Shown: positions 1 through 12,898, counted from the first letter of the stretch. The stretch: 64,000 nt of DNA from Acheta domesticus (GCA_031308135.1 JAHLJT010000631.1:145556734-145620733); one strand, 5' to 3'. Notes: generated by a model not told the origin, from the letters alone. Numbers and translations are program-made.

Positions 1-204
1 AAATCAAATGTTCATTACTGGAACTAAAATTAACAATTTCTACACCCATATTGCCTTTTGACATTATTTTGTCAATATTGCTCTTGAGTTTCCTGAATCC
101 TTTTAAATTTGGCCGTGGTCTTCCTCGCTGGAACGTGAGACCTGGCGTCGTCCTTTCGGGGTTTTCCTCACCGCACTGTTTACTGCTTTATAGTAATATT
201 ACAT

Positions 205-478
205 AATAATGATAATGATGATAATAATAATAATAATAATAATAAAAATAATAATAAAATTGCCTTTATTAGTGGCGAGGCTCAGGCTATTTGGCCTGCT
301 CTTCCGCCTAACCACATTAAATATATACATTATTTCATAAACTATGAAGAAGATCTAGGGGGGCAGGATACTTTTACTTCTGGGAGAGAAAACTAGGGAC
401 CATCCCGGCATACTCGTTAAGCGATTGAGTAAACCCAGAAAACCTCAATCAGGATGGTGGCTGAAGGCCGAGGACATT
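205..478 (-). repeat. 3' end of an unclassified retroelement with (ATT)n tail
   Basis: Read on the minus strand, a moderately GC-rich stretch (about 478 to 255) runs into an ATT-rich simple repeat (about 250 to 205). That arrangement is typical of the 3' end of a LINE or SINE with a microsatellite tail. No coding sequence is visible in it. The family is not recognised, and it could instead be part of an unrelated repeat that happens to abut a microsatellite. Confidence 0.4.
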
Positions 479-1364
479 GACAAAAATAGTAAATCTAAAT
501 TTACTTAATACATTAATTAGAAAAATAATAAATTAAAATATAAATTAATTTGAAGAAAAATAATCAATGGTAACACAAAAAAGGCAAAAATAAGTAACAA
601 AACTTATACAATAAGAATAAATATTGTGAAATGTTAAGTAGTGACACAATATCTGCAACAATATGGTAACATAATCAAATTGATAATTATAAGAATAAAG
701 ATTAGAATATTTTCAATTTAGAAGAAGATCAATTTAGAACAAAGAAGGTGACCCAAAAGATTAGAATAGTTACAATCAAATAAATATTATTTTATAAGAT
801 GTCCAGCGAAAAGAAAATTTAAAGTTTACAGATATCACAGACAAATGAAATTTAAATTTAAGACAAATAGATAGTAGCAGATAAGCATTCCACACTTTAT
901 GATGATTAAAAATAAAAATAACCGTCGATTTCTCGGGAATGAGAGTTCAGTTGAGTTCAAAAACCGTTGAGTACAAATTATAGATCGTGTTTTTGAAGGA
1001 GGCATTTATAGGCTTGGTGATTTCCCGCAAATCAATATAAATTTTTGTTTAGATGCTAAACAATTTCTTATCTTGTGTGCACATATTCAATATGGTTAGT
1101 TATTAATATTGTTTTGATTCTTTGTCATTTACTTTATCATGTTTTCCAGGAAAAGCAGACTTGAGCACTCTTCACCAAGAAATCGAAAAAATATAAAGGA
1201 GATAGTAAAAGTGAAATTAATTACTAATACTAGTTAAAAATAGTTTTCATCAATAATTTGAAATAATATTACACTACAATAAGTGCTTAGTAAGTTTGAG
1301 TTTTGTAAATTGTATGGCAAAAATATTAGAGGCTAAGTTTACATGCCTTGGAAAATAATAGAGC
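479..1364. other. AT-rich stretch, no gene seen
   Basis: Strongly AT-rich sequence with stops in all frames. I see no conserved protein, RNA gene or clear repeat boundary until the 9-bp TSD of the next element. Confidence 0.5.
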
Positions 1365-1373
1365 TTTTAATTG

Positions 1374-1443
1374 ACTTGTGTCTCGGGAGAGCAAAGTGAG
1401 GAGCCACGAATGTCCACGAAGACACCCGAGCGGAGTCGAGCGA
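1374..1443 (+). repeat. Left TIR of Mutator-like element
   Basis: Matches the reverse complement of 4050-4119 over about 70 bp. It is far more GC-rich than its surroundings. Confidence 0.9.
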
Positions 1444-1929
1444 TCGGAGAGCTTGAGCTTGCGCCGCTGATGTTGCTCTGTGCCTTCTGTTCTCTGGAGA
1501 CAAGCTATTTATATTAAATTAGCCCAATTAGCAAATAAATCAATGTATCTTACTGATATTTTATTTAACTGTTTATTTTACGTGTTTAAATAATTATATG
1601 TTTTACTTGCAAAATATATTTATTAGTATCCGAGAAAATTTTTACTTTTGGTAAGTTTATTGTCTATCACTCCAAAATAAATTAAAAATAACCAAACAGT
1701 TTTTAATTCTAAAAGTAATGACTTAAGACAAAAATACTACGATAATTATATTAATCTACAAACTCTTAACAAGTTCCTACATTATTACTTTAATTGATTG
1801 AAAATTGTGAAAGTTGGAACTTTTTAGATATGGGATAATGTAAGGAAAATCAATTACCAGGAATGTGAAAAAGAAAATTTAAGATAGTGCATTTACAATT
1901 TATTAATAAAATTTTTCTTTAAAATTGCC

Positions 1930-3200
1930 CAGAAGCATACATTGCATCTTCAACATCTTTTTTCTTTACTTCTTTTATTGACTTGACAAACCTTTTCTTC
2001 TTTGATTGACTTGGCTTTTTTTAAGCACTTTTAAAGTCTGGTTGCAATGCCATTTCACTTTTGTGGAGACGACGTTTGTCTCTCATATGTTTACTTTCTT
2101 AGGAGATGTCACTTTGATTCCTGAAGCATGCTCTTTGACCTCACATCCCATATTGAACTGGGACACTGCTGATGTCAGCAATTTCAATATTTTTTCTGGA
2201 AAGAAATGTTTCTTTGGGGCACTTGCTCCAAACAAAACTATGCAAACTTTCATTTGCATTCTGTGTTTTACCATATACACATTCCAGTAATTCATTTTTT
2301 GCAAGCCTCTGATACATAGAAATTATTTTACAAATAACACTGGGAGACTACAGTTTTCATGTTGTATTTGCCATGTTTTGAAATTTCATTCCCATGAGCT
2401 CGATTGTAGAAGCACCATGAATTTTCTTCTTTAGGGCATTTAAAATGCAATGGCTTCAAGTCTGTTGGCATTGCATGGTATAAGGTGGCAAGTATTGCAG
2501 ACTTCATCTTCTGCACATCTGGAATATTCTTCTGAATGGCATTGCGATAATTTGCTAAGACAAATAATTATGTCATCTTTTAAATTGACTTGCTTTTTAC
2601 CAAGTGTAACACCCTTCACTTTCTATTCTTGGATTATTTTTGTAAGCCTGTTTTAAATCTTTACATCACATGTTTTATACATTCTTCTTTTCTAATAATA
2701 AAGTTGTCTCCATAGATGTTTAGTTTCAGATGGTGATTGAAAGTCTTTGCATCATCATCCGACAGTATTGTTGTATATCTAAAATGATGAGACAGGACCC
2801 TCTTCCACAATACCTTGCTTGCAGCTACATCCATTGCATTTGAAGATCCATTAAAAATTACTAATTATGAATTTCTTTCCATTTTTTATACTCACAGCTT
2901 TTTGTCTCATAATTTGCTCTTGTTCTTTTCACAAGTGCCACAGTATTTTGACAAAACATGAAAATCAGCCACAAGACCAGTCAAGATATCCATTTCATAA
3001 CGAGTCAACAATTCGCATTTCATAACGAAATGTAGTGCCTTGTTTATGCCATGTTCCATCATACAATACTAATAAATTTATAACTTCATCACTTAATGAA
3101 TCTAGAACATCAATGTAAGTTTCATGTATGGCTGCATATGAAAGCCTCAAAATTTCCTCTTATTTTTGCATTATTTTAAATAACAGAGAGAACATGATAA
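1930..3200 (-). pseudogene. Decayed Mutator-like transposase
   Basis: Reading the minus strand from about 3200 downward, frame-shifted pieces match a transposase family seen in arthropod Mutator-like elements. These are LYDGTWHKQGTT near 3070-3035, a block at 2328-2516 with TLYHAMPTDLKPLHFKCP and SWCFYNRA, and a C-terminal block at 2083-2304 with GASAPKKHFFPEKILKL. The order and spacing fit the family, in which the SYDGTW-like segment precedes the CP...SWCFY segment. Stops and frameshifts occur throughout, so no protein can be made. Assignment to the Mutator-like transposase domain is from memory of the family. The TSD length supports it independently. Confidence 0.72.
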
Positions 3201-4049
3201 TTGTAAATTGAAACATTAATTCATGGTAAACCAATTACCATTGAAACTGCTCTATTGCTGAATAGCCCCTACCTATTTACAAAGAAGCATCCACAATTTT
3301 CCTATTCACTTCATGTGGTGGCCTACTACAAGATGATGTTACAGGTACACGATGGCTATTTGAAATTTTATTTAACAATTGTTCACAATTATTACACTTG
3401 TTCACTAACTGAAAAGCAAATTATATTGATTGTTGTACTTCAATGCATACATTTGAGGATCAACAGACAGCACTCACACGTATCCTTTCAGTAAATGTTC
3501 CCAAACACACTTGTGAACTAACATGTAAGTGCAATTCTCTTCTTCGGATATTTCACTGTTCAGCAGGAAAAAACATCAGTGAACTTGGAAAGAATGTTCG
3601 CACTGGCTGATGGCTTGACCGGTGAGATTTTGGCAGAAAATGAACAATGCTTGACATCTGATACTAAAAAAGTTTCTACTTCCTCAGCACTGGCATTTGT
3701 GACTGCAATCTCCTGCCGTTTCTTCTTTACAAAAGCTGCATTTTTATTACCACTGCACTCTTTTGCACCGAAATAATTCTAACCTGAACTAGCCGACGGA
3801 AAATAAATTGAGAATATTAAAAAACACGGTAAATTTCAAGGACCCAACCTACCAAATAACTATGTTATAGAAAAGTTAAAATAAAGAATCTAATGTGAAT
3901 AATAGTTAGGAATTTTTCGTTTAAAACGAAAGTTCGCAACAAATCTTGTTAATGGCGTTAACGACCACTTAACATTAGAAACATTAAATTTCTGACAGAT
4001 TTCGAATTAAAGATTTACGCCATGGAAGTCCGTCGGCTCGCGCATGGAC

Positions 4050-4119
4050 TCGCTCGACTCCGCTCGAGTGTCTTCGTGTACGTTCGTGGCTCCTCATTTT
4101 GCTCTCCCGAGACACAAGT
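4050..4119 (-). repeat. Right TIR of Mutator-like element
   Basis: Inverted partner of 1374-1443. The 9-bp TSD follows directly at 4120-4128. Confidence 0.9.
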
Positions 4120-4128
4120 TTTTAATTG

Positions 4129-6880
4129 CTTCTTAAAAGAATTGACAGAAGGACTGTGTTTAATGTTCTTTGGGAGACAGTTCCAAGCTCTCGTTACGCT
4201 TACGGTAAATGACTTGTTATAATAATTAGAATTAGGTTTTGGTATTTGTAATAATAATGATTTATCGAGTCTAGCGGATATAAGAGGCCTGAACCGACTT
4301 GTTATATACGGTAGATGTTAAACCTAATACCTTCTGGAGTCGTACGCACAGTCTTATTAAAAAGGTTTTTCCCTTTCATCATAAAAAATAATCAATTGCG
4401 AAATCTGGTGAATACGTAGGTTAATTTATCATATGTCCCTGCCCTAACGATTGATGTGAATTTGCTTTGTTCAAAATTCTTCTTGATAAATTAGTATAAG
4501 TGCGGGGCAACAGTCGCGGTGAAAATATATTTCAGAAGAGAAGTTTTACAATTCACATTTTGTTTCCTTTTATAAATTTGTTACATTCATGAACAAAGGA
4601 GGAAGTAGATTAGCAGTAAAGAATATTAGAAACTTGCTGTAAATCTATGATCTGTTTAATTATCTCGAGATATTACTGTAAAACATCTTAATCTATTGAT
4701 CCCTTGCCTTCTACTTGAAATGTTTTAAAATGTAGGCTTGTTTCTGTCGCCGTTACAAATTAAAGTCAATGCTTGTTAGGTCTGAAATTGGCCTTTAATA
4801 TTTTTTTCTTAAGCTGACAGTTTCTTACGTCGTTCTTTTCGACTTTTTTTAACATTTATGTCCATTTCTAGGCATTCCCTGCAATGATTATATTCTTCAC
4901 GCATACATCCCATCACTTTCCTACCATTGCAGTCTAAAGGTCGCGGCACCGCGAAGGCTAAGTGTCCCAAAGGCGATCGCCGCACTGGCGTCTCAAGGCA
5001 AATATTTCCAGTACCAACAACTGTTCATAATTTCAAATCAAGTTTAGGTAAAATATTTGTTACTCTACATTTCTTTTAAGTTAGTAACAACTGAGATATT
5101 GTATTCCTCTTTAAATAATCTAATCATTTCAGCAAAAAATCTATGTAGTTCTATTAAAAAATCAAATATTGTTCAATTTCTGCAAAACTAAAAATGTTTC
5201 AAAGAATATCTCTGCTACACAACACTTGCATCGTGGCTAGTTATTAATTATTATTAATAAAAATCGAAAATATGATGCTCCAGAATGTATCACTAGGGTG
5301 TTTCGAAATAATTCCTTACATCGCACTGCGAATTTCGGCAGCAGCCTCGTATTACCGACTAGTATTTTATTCAATTTTGACGGTAATAGAGAAATAGATG
5401 GAATTAAAACTTTCTTCCAGTTAGGTCAAACAGGCACTTCAAAAAAATCAAGAAAACAATCCGAGAGATTAACATCTTGATACAAAATTTTTAATTAGTA
5501 ATTGTATAGTATGTGCCATCGCTCCATCAAAATGCATTTTGCAAAATAATTTGTTTATATTAGATTTCATCACTAGACGATAAAGATATCGGCGTGCAGT
5601 TGGCACCATTGACTGAAATATACACAAACACGCAGTGAAATTTTACTTTCACATTCGTAGGGCAACAATTTCGGTGTTTTGATAATTTATTTATAACGCC
5701 GACAAATTGTAATATCGGAACGACAGTTCAAACAAAGTATTAAGAATTCAATGAAAATGTTGAAAGATAAAAATGAGCAATAGTTTATTAGCAGCAATTT
5801 TCATTGATTTGCCGTTAAGTCAGAAATCGTTAATACAATATAATCGGCGGAAAGCGAGACACTGCAAAACGAACTGAACCATATACTTGACTGCAAAGAG
5901 CGACCGGATTGTCTGTAAAGCAAATGAGGGTTGGCATCAGATGCTAATTTCTTATAAATAATTGCGTAAGGAAAGGTGATAGCGCCGATCGAATTGCGGA
6001 ATTTCGCAACTTGTTGAAAGGCAATTGAGATGAGAGAGTAAAGAAATATTGCAAAATTTGTAGATTTATTAACAATTTCCAATATTTGCAATTCTAAAGT
6101 GGGAAGAATTCCCTGATGACCCAGAACTGAAAATTGCGAATTAACACTTTTGCAACAATTAACAATTTTATAAACAATTTCGAAATGTGCGCTACACCTG
6201 CGGAAGAGTGTCCCCAAGTTGTCCCTGAGTTCAAGATCGCAAAATAACAATTTTGCCCAGAGATGCAAATTGATTGCTTAATATCTAGTTTAATTGTTGC
6301 TTTAATAATAAAATATACACTTGATCTTTGAATTGTATTTTCTTTTTTTTGAAACTGTTCTCTAGATGTCCTTCATCGAATGTAGAAAGACAGTATTTTG
6401 CAATTTTTGCAAATTTTAGAAACACTTATGAACACTTGAAAATGTGCAATTATAATAGTTTTCTTATGGAAAAAGATCTGGACATTTGATAAAGTTCATG
6501 GATTGTGAATGAACATCAATATTGGAATTAGAATGCGTATAAGAAAGTAATTTGTCTAAAATTAGTGTTATTTTATCTCACATCAACGTAATTTCTTAAA
6601 AAAGAATTATGTTAACAGTGGTTAAATGTATGTGTTCATATATATTTGAATAAATTTACTTTAATGTTCATAAAAGTGTTTCATTCCTTGCATTTTTATT
6701 TGAAAATATTTTCACATCGGAACTAGCGACGCCCGCCATTTTCTACGACGTAAGTTTGTTAGGACACTCCCTCCTGTGTTGAGATTGGCTGCGTAGGTTT
6801 GTGAGGCTCCGCCTGCGATGTTTCGTCATGACAAGGGCTGCCCAAGCCGTGCACAAGCTGAACTTAGCCGCAGACGGCCG
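4129..6880. other. AT-rich stretch, no gene recognised
   Basis: Mostly AT-rich with a short GC-richer patch near 4920-5000. The longest open frame (5801-6268, minus) has the composition of chance translation and no recognisable motif. I see no TIR pair or tandem repeat. Confidence 0.5.
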
Positions 6881-6889
6881 CGATCAATT

Positions 6890-7660
6890 TTTGTTTCCAA
6901 AACTGTACCATTGTGCCATTGATACGGGTAAAGTGGCGTATGATGGCTTTAACCCGCTATCCATCGCCCGTGGCTTCTCTCATCAACGTCCGATCGGCGA
7001 GAAGCAGATTCCCGTGTACGGGAGCTGTGGGTCCTCCACGTGTTGCATGTGGATTAGAATAAGCCCATCAATGACAATTTCTGGAATTAATTATTCCACT
7101 TCTCTTGAACTGTGCCTCGCCTGCGAATAAATCTGCCTGCAAATATCAGGTCTTTGAAGAAACCAGGTACAAAAATGCATACGCGATTCTCTGTCTTACG
7201 ATTCTAAGTGTTGCACATTGCAAAATTTATAAGGATACAAATCTTCATTGTGAAGCAATTTCCACACTATAGTCTTCGCAACACCCAACCGAGAAGACAT
7301 TCTTCTTACTCTGCTTGATGGCTTTTCTTCAGCTTCTATCATAAGGTCATTTGCTTGTTCCGTAGCTCGAGAAAGGTCGCGTTCGCAGGTCGTAGATAAT
7401 GAGCCAGTTTCTCGCAACCTTCTGAAGGTGTTAATAAATACGCTTTTATGCGGTACAATACGATTAGGAAATCGTCTGTGGTATTCATATATCGCAATGA
7501 CATCACAAAAACCGTAAACATAAATTATGTCTGCGTATTCCTTGTTGCTGTAACTTCGCAGCATTTTTATCCAAAATGCACGTCGCAATAGGCAAAAGTA
7601 GAGTGGAGGTAAGTAAACCCACATTCGACACTCTTTCAGAGTATCTCGAAATAAACCCAT
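6890..7660 (-). pseudogene. Relic of mariner-like transposase with DUF4817-type N-terminus
   Basis: The open minus-strand frame 7660-7196 contains SNKEYADIIYVYGFCD, YHRRFPNRIVPHKSVF, RRLRETGSLS and LGVAKTIVWKLLHNEDLYP. This is the helix-turn-helix N-terminus (DUF4817-like) of a transposase abundant in arthropods. Downstream, in shifted frames at about 7190-7000, pieces resembling the catalytic half follow (AQFKRSGIINSRN, then NPHATR). In the family the first catalytic aspartate lies in a DEATF-like motif. Here that stretch reads AGEAQF, so the residue appears lost. At least one frameshift and an in-frame stop separate the two halves. No TIRs were found. Confidence 0.68.
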
Positions 7661-7799
7661 GTGGCGCGATAATTAATGCGCCGCATTTGAATATGGCGGG
7701 CTGTTCGATTCAATGGCGTGTCAGAAAGATTTTGCTTTAATTGAATGATGTATTTTGCTGTATGGGTTGCACTCGGGTGGATACTCTTTGTGATATATG

Positions 7800-10335
7800 A
7801 TATTTTTCGTCAGGTGCAAAACTAAATAAAGCGTATGGTTTGCCGACACGTTAACGTGCCACGAGAAACTGTCCTCGAGAAAAACATGCATTTTGAAGAG
7901 TCAGACCACTAACACTCAATGACTGACGTTGCGATTTGTTAATCGTCATGGCGAATGCAGGACGAATCGGAAATTGAATTCATTTAACCTTTCTGCTACC
8001 GAGGGGGGTAAATGAGTTACCCCAACGCATATTTTGTTATATTTTATCATCTTATAGTTTTCTTGCATTTCTCATATCATGTGCAATTGTTTTTTAACAT
8101 ATTTATCTAAACTATCTTGTTGGAAAAACCTGTTTTTTGGGGGCTTGTAGTCATTTCACGGCTTAAATTTACAGCTGGGGTTACTACCTTACCCCCGTTG
8201 GTAATGGACGTTCGGGATTTAATAACTTGGTTTGAGGTTATGTTATGCGCGGGAGATGGGAGATGTTGTTGTGGACATTCCTATGAAGAGTTATTGTGGC
8301 ACTTGTACGTTAGTATGTGAACATGTCGAAAAATTGCTGTCTTGAGGGTGCTGAAAAGTTATTAAGTATTCACAATCCAGACGATGTGTGAAGATGATTG
8401 TGAAGTGTAAATTGTTTTGTAAGCGTGATGAAGATAATGTTTAGGTTATAGATAAAGTTGACGATATTATTTGTGCTGAAGGCGAAGAAAACGTGAATGA
8501 TGACATATACATCAGTTCAGAAGAGTATCAAGTGAAAGAGACAATACGAATAGTACAATGTGTTCTAAAAGGAATTTAGCATTAGAAACCTCTTCGACGA
8601 AGTCCTGCATGCAAAATATATTGTTAAATCGCTAAATATTTTATTAATATATCAAAAGAATGTTTAATCTGCAAAGCCAAAACAATATTTTAACATTCAC
8701 GGTAAAAATATTAAAACTACATTGAATTTTCGCTGGGGTAACTTCGATACCTCCCCTAGGTATTCGACGTGTGCAAAATACATCGGTAGTCAAAGAGTTA
8801 AATTCAAAGGGTGTATCGGTTAGAATCCTAGGAATCCTCGGAATGAGAACTTCCTCCCCTGAATTTTCCTTTGAGTATCGTTACGTGAATCACATTGATC
8901 ATCAGACGCATCACCAAAGGCATTCCATTGCACAGTTGTCGTTCGTTTACATTTCGAAGCAAGATGATTACCGAGCCAACCTTTAGTTGTAAATTGTGCG
9001 ATGGTAAGCCAGGTACATCCAAGGAGTTTAAAATATCGGTTGGATAGTTGGTGGGTTCGTCTTTTTTTTACACAGACAATATATTTGAATGCATGCAGAG
9101 CACCAACGATTTGATTCTAAATTATGAAGTTTAAGTCATCCACATCTTGCCAAAATTTTCTCGCTCACACAAACATTTGTTATTTTTGTGGTTATCGGTG
9201 ATGTTAGGGAACATTTTGCTGATGAGCTCGTCTTTCGATGAGACGAAATTGCAAAAATTCGAAGGAAATGAAATCAATCCGCTGGATTCGTCGATAGGAA
9301 CACGGCCATTACCGATAGTCAGCAGTTGCTTGGAGAAATCTTCAGCAGATGATTTGAGGCAAGCGTTCGGCAGCAGTCAATCTTGGTAGTGCTTGGATGA
9401 AATCGCCAGACAGTAAAATCATTGCACCTCCAAAACATCTCGAATCATTGCGAATATCTCTCAATGTTCGCTCAAGTGCTTCTAATGCGCGTTTGTGCGT
9501 CATTGTGGATTCGTTCCAGATGATGATTTTAGATGCTACTAAAACTTTGGCCATTGCGGAGTCTATCGGAATGTTACATGTTGTTTGTTCAGTACTTTGA
9601 AGGTTTAACGGCAATTTTAACGCTGAATGAGCCATACGGCATCCTTCTAACTATGTGGCCGCTAATCCAGATGAAGCAACTGCTACGCCAATGTTGGATC
9701 TCGCAAGAACAGTGGCCAAAATTAATGACGACATGAATGTCTTCCCAGTTCCACCAGGCGCATCCAGAAAAAAATAATCCACTATTTTCATTTCAGCTGC
9801 CTTCATTATTGTATCATACACTTCCTTCTGTTGAGGTTCAATGGAGGTACATTTGTTTCAACTGATTGGTTTAATTCATGTCAATCATATTCACGTTCAC
9901 GTTCCAGTTCTCGAATAAATGCGTCATTCATTTCACGATCTGGCACTGGCATTCCTAACCCAAAAAACTGCCGCACATGAAGTAACACATGTCTTCGATC
10001 AAGAGAAAAGCCTGGTTATGTGTCTTATTATTCACCTCGAGATCGGGATTCCTTGAACGAATTCGAAGTACAATGTCTTCTGAAATGTAATCTTCGTATT
10101 TATTCCACAAGTCATGTGGATTCGGTGAGAAGCATATCAAAATTATGATAGAAAATCAAATGACTGTCTGACTTGGAGATGCAGAAATAATTGCTTCAGC
10201 GATTGTCGTGTTTCAATGAGTGTCGTTTTCATGCACATTGAGCTCTTGACATGCAGCAAGAAATGTTAGGCACACTATACCATTAACAATTCCTAGTGAT
10301 TTAAATAATGTTGGCCCTTATTTCTTTTCACTTCC
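7800..10335 (-). mobile_element. Helitron relic (helicase part)
   Basis: Minus-strand pieces, from high to low coordinate, follow the order of the Pif1-like helicase of Helitrons. They end with a C-terminal block at 7990-7800. The N-terminal Rep domain is not seen, and neither the 5' TC nor the 3' hairpin-CTRR end could be located, so the true borders are unknown. The relic is interrupted at TTAA by a piggyBac-like MITE (7988-8797). Confidence 0.82.
7800..10335 (-). pseudogene. Helitron Pif1-like helicase, broken
   Basis: Recognisable segments in order on the minus strand: FSPNPHDLWNKYEDYISEDI (10135-10075); a Walker A, LDAPGGTGKT (about 9767-9740); AHSALKLPLNLQSTE and GGAMILLSGDFIQALP (9635-9380); VPGLPSHNLQLKVGSVIILL with RQLCNGMPLVM (9020-8900); and, beyond the [19 protein letters not shown] with NACFSRGQ (7980-7850). 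Walker A and the surrounding helicase motifs are what identify it. The enzyme would unwind DNA during rolling-circle transposition. Multiple frameshifts and stops, plus the insertion, make it non-functional. The family match is strong at each segment. Confidence 0.85.
7988..8797. mobile_element. piggyBac-like MITE in Helitron helicase
   Basis: TTAA occurs at 7984-7987 and again at 8798-8801. Inside each, imperfect inverted ends share CTACCGA near the tip and a second block, AGTTACCCC (left) against GGGGTAACT (right). Removing the insert plus one TTAA rejoins the Helitron reading from TDTPFEF to IQFPIRP with only one stop codon between. TTAA target duplication is diagnostic of piggyBac-type transposition. 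The 810-bp interior carries no transposase, so it is non-autonomous. Confidence 0.82.
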
Positions 10336-10339
10336 CAAA

Positions 10340-12530
10340 CCTGTTAAGTTAAAACTACAATTTTAAGTATAAAAGAAACTGCTGTAGTTATTTTGTACAG
10401 ATTTAACAGTCTATTTGGGGATTTTTTGGTCTCATCGGGCCAAAAAAATTGTTCTTGGACAAAGGGAGATTAAGCCGTAAAATGTTTTGTCAATTTCCTC
10501 TTTGTGCACGCATATGTTCGTTCACAAATCATAAATAACGTCATTGGAAAAGAAGGTCAATAATGCCGTGAGACAAATGACCTCCAACAGCTACAGACTA
10601 TGCGAAAATACGAGTACTCTCTGCTCCGTATACGTGAAGCAATACTGCGAGCAGTGGATGCTCTGCTCGTGTTTCAACAGTGCAAGCGACCAGCGTCTTT
10701 TTGTGAATTTTTGTTTCTTGGAAAATTTCGATTTTAAGCGCTGCTCACAGTGCTGCACCCTAATAGCGATGCCAGTGAAGAACAGTGTTTTAAATGTATG
10801 CCATTTGCGTATTTGCGCCATCTGCAACTAGGTTGGCGGGTTTTTGGAGAAAATCTCCAAGGTATGATTCTTAAAAATGCGCCAGTTCAGCCCCAATTTA
10901 TATATAATTGTTTATTACAGGTCAGGCGCTTATTTAAATGAGAAAGCAATGTAGTAACACAGTTTTTCTGCCGAATCTCGCACATTTCTCAATGCTCCTT
11001 TCGCCATCTAGCAGCGAAAGAAGGCGTCACTCGGGGGACGAAAGAAACTAGAATTTAGTTCATAGCTTTGTTTTAGGCTTGAGGGCGTTCTATCTGCAGT
11101 AAATTCCTAAAAAGTATTTGAGTAAACTCCTCGTGTGCGAGCGTGGAGAAAATACGGTTCCGTGCCTCGCGGTTAGACCACTTCCTGTGCACCAATCGAG
11201 ACATACGAGGTGTCATTCGACGCGTTTCGGTCTCCTAAAGGGGAACTGATAATTTGTTTTCCGGTCCGGCCGGAAGATTAAAATAAATTTCCAAAAACGT
11301 GTTTTTGCGTGTTTTGGTGCTGCCATATTCGTGAGTATGCCGGGAATTAAATCATTGCCACCTAAATAGATCTGTGTAGGTGGCCTTGATTAAACTCCAG
11401 TATCCAAAGGCATTTTGTTTGCTCAATACGCCATTATTTCCTTTCACGACGTTGGCGACACTGATGTTGACATATATATGTGAACAATTGAAGTTAACTT
11501 GAACAAGTGACGCACGAAGAATATTTCAATTTAAATTATATCTTTAGGCCTAATACTGTATTTTAAAAAATAATTTGCAAAATCTACGAAAAGTATTGCC
11601 TTGGAATGTAATAAATTTGAAGAATTTCAAGTGAATACGGAGAAAATAAAACTGAGTAATGTTAGATAATGAATGTACTCTGTTCGACTTCTCACTTTTA
11701 CGTTCCTAAGTGTACAAATACCGATAACAATACAAATATCGGTTTTCAAATGTATGTGACCCACAACGTATGCATATTAAACTTAACTATTACCTTATTA
11801 ACATAAACATACAAAACAGTTATCTTTTAATATTTATTTAGATTCGCATAGGAAACGATTAATAGAGCAATTGCAAAGGTGGAAGTGATCACAAATTAGA
11901 CTGGGTTTGAGGAGTTTTAATCTCTTCAAAAATTATGGGGAAAAATACGGAAGTGATAAGCAAATGCGGGAAAGAATTTACTTAACAATTTACAACTACA
12001 TTTAATGTTGTAGATGATTTTTCGGAAGAATTTTCGAACTAATTGAGAATGATCTTATGTTAGGATTAGAGAATAATCCAGAAGAACAACTTACAGGTGA
12101 CCTTTGTGCATTGTTGTTCATATTAGCAAAAATCATAAAAATTGTAGCTTGACTAAACTTTAACTATTCGCATCTTCAATACCTTTAAGTATTTCTTAGG
12201 ACAATTATAATTTTTAAATTGCAATATTACAACTTCATATCCCATATGAAGGTAACATACACGGTCATTGGATGTTGGGAATTCTGGAAGGGAAGTGTAA
12301 GATTATCAGCTACTACGATTCATTGGTAAGTCCGATGCCAGATACAATGAGAACATATTTGAAAAAAGGCACGCATGAACGAAATGAAGTATGAAAGAAA
12401 TTTTCTGCACGTGATACTTTTAAAATAGTTTACAGCGTCAGCGACGCCACATTCAGCTAGTTTAGAATATTGGACAGCCAACTTAACTTCACTCCAAAGG
12501 AAGACGTACGAAAGATGTTTTCGCCCTTGA
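10340..12530. other. No gene recognised
   Basis: Mixed-composition sequence with several short open frames (for example 10544-10831) that have no recognisable motif. The 10960-11340 part is less AT-rich than its surroundings and reads like a diverged repeat, but I found no borders. Confidence 0.4.
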
Positions 12531-12537
12531 AAATGCA

Positions 12538-12620
12538 TGGCATCGATCGTATTTGAACCCGCGAACTTAGGTATAACAATCCAGTGCGCTAAACGTTACA
12601 CCCTCGAAGAGGCGTGTGAA
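12538..12620 (-). repeat. tRNA-like relic, probably SINE head
   Basis: On the minus strand an A-box-like TAGCGCACTGGA (plus 12581-12592) is followed at tRNA-like spacing by a B-box-like GCGGGTTCAAATACG (plus 12550-12564). The acceptor stem does not pair convincingly, so this is not called as a functional tRNA. A tRNA-derived SINE head or a tRNA pseudogene is likelier. Confidence 0.42.
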
Positions 12621-12714
12621 TAATCGTCCGTGCTCATAAGAATGATTGTGATATTACATTAGCTTAATAACGCATGCTATTTCCAGTGCCGCAGTGATTA
12701 TGCTCTCCGTCCGA

Positions 12715-12898
12715 TTCCACGTGCGGTGTTGCGTGACGCTTTCCCACGCGGGCGCAGGCGGCATGACGTGGTCGTGGCTCGGGCCGGGAGGGGAAGCGGC
12801 ATACCTGCACGTCCCGCGCCGCGCGGAAGTCGCTCGCGGTGGCGCGGAAGAAAGGCTCTAACGAAGCAGCCGCAAAACGCCCGCGCGTTCGCTACCGG
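12715..12898. other. Short CpG-rich island before the CCCCG array
   Basis: GC- and CpG-rich DNA in an AT-rich background, running straight into a pentanucleotide array. Open frames across it are low-complexity by-products of base composition. A promoter cannot be asserted. Confidence 0.35.

Larger units (their letters stand above)
1374..4119 (-). mobile_element. Mutator-like DNA transposon, 2.75 kb
   Basis: The element is bounded by inverted repeats of about 70 bp (1374-1443 and 4050-4119, roughly 4 mismatches) beginning ACTTGTGTCTCGGGAGAGCA. It is flanked by a perfect direct repeat TTTTAATTG at 1365-1373 and 4120-4128. A 9-bp TSD with long TIRs is the hallmark of the Mutator superfamily. 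The interior holds a decayed transposase on the minus strand that fits the same assignment. The well-preserved TIRs contrast with the badly broken coding region, so this copy is probably non-autonomous. Confidence 0.88.

Noticed and set aside
5801..6268. 155-codon open frame on the minus strand
   Set aside because: No motif, AT-driven residue use, no neighbour or repeat context. It is best explained as chance.
9397..9736. Plus-strand open frames over the Helitron relic
   Set aside because: They are antisense shadows of the minus-strand helicase, whose motifs are unmistakable.
12538..12620. Functional tRNA gene
   Set aside because: A- and B-box-like motifs are present, but acceptor and anticodon stems do not fold well, so it is kept only as a tRNA-like relic.
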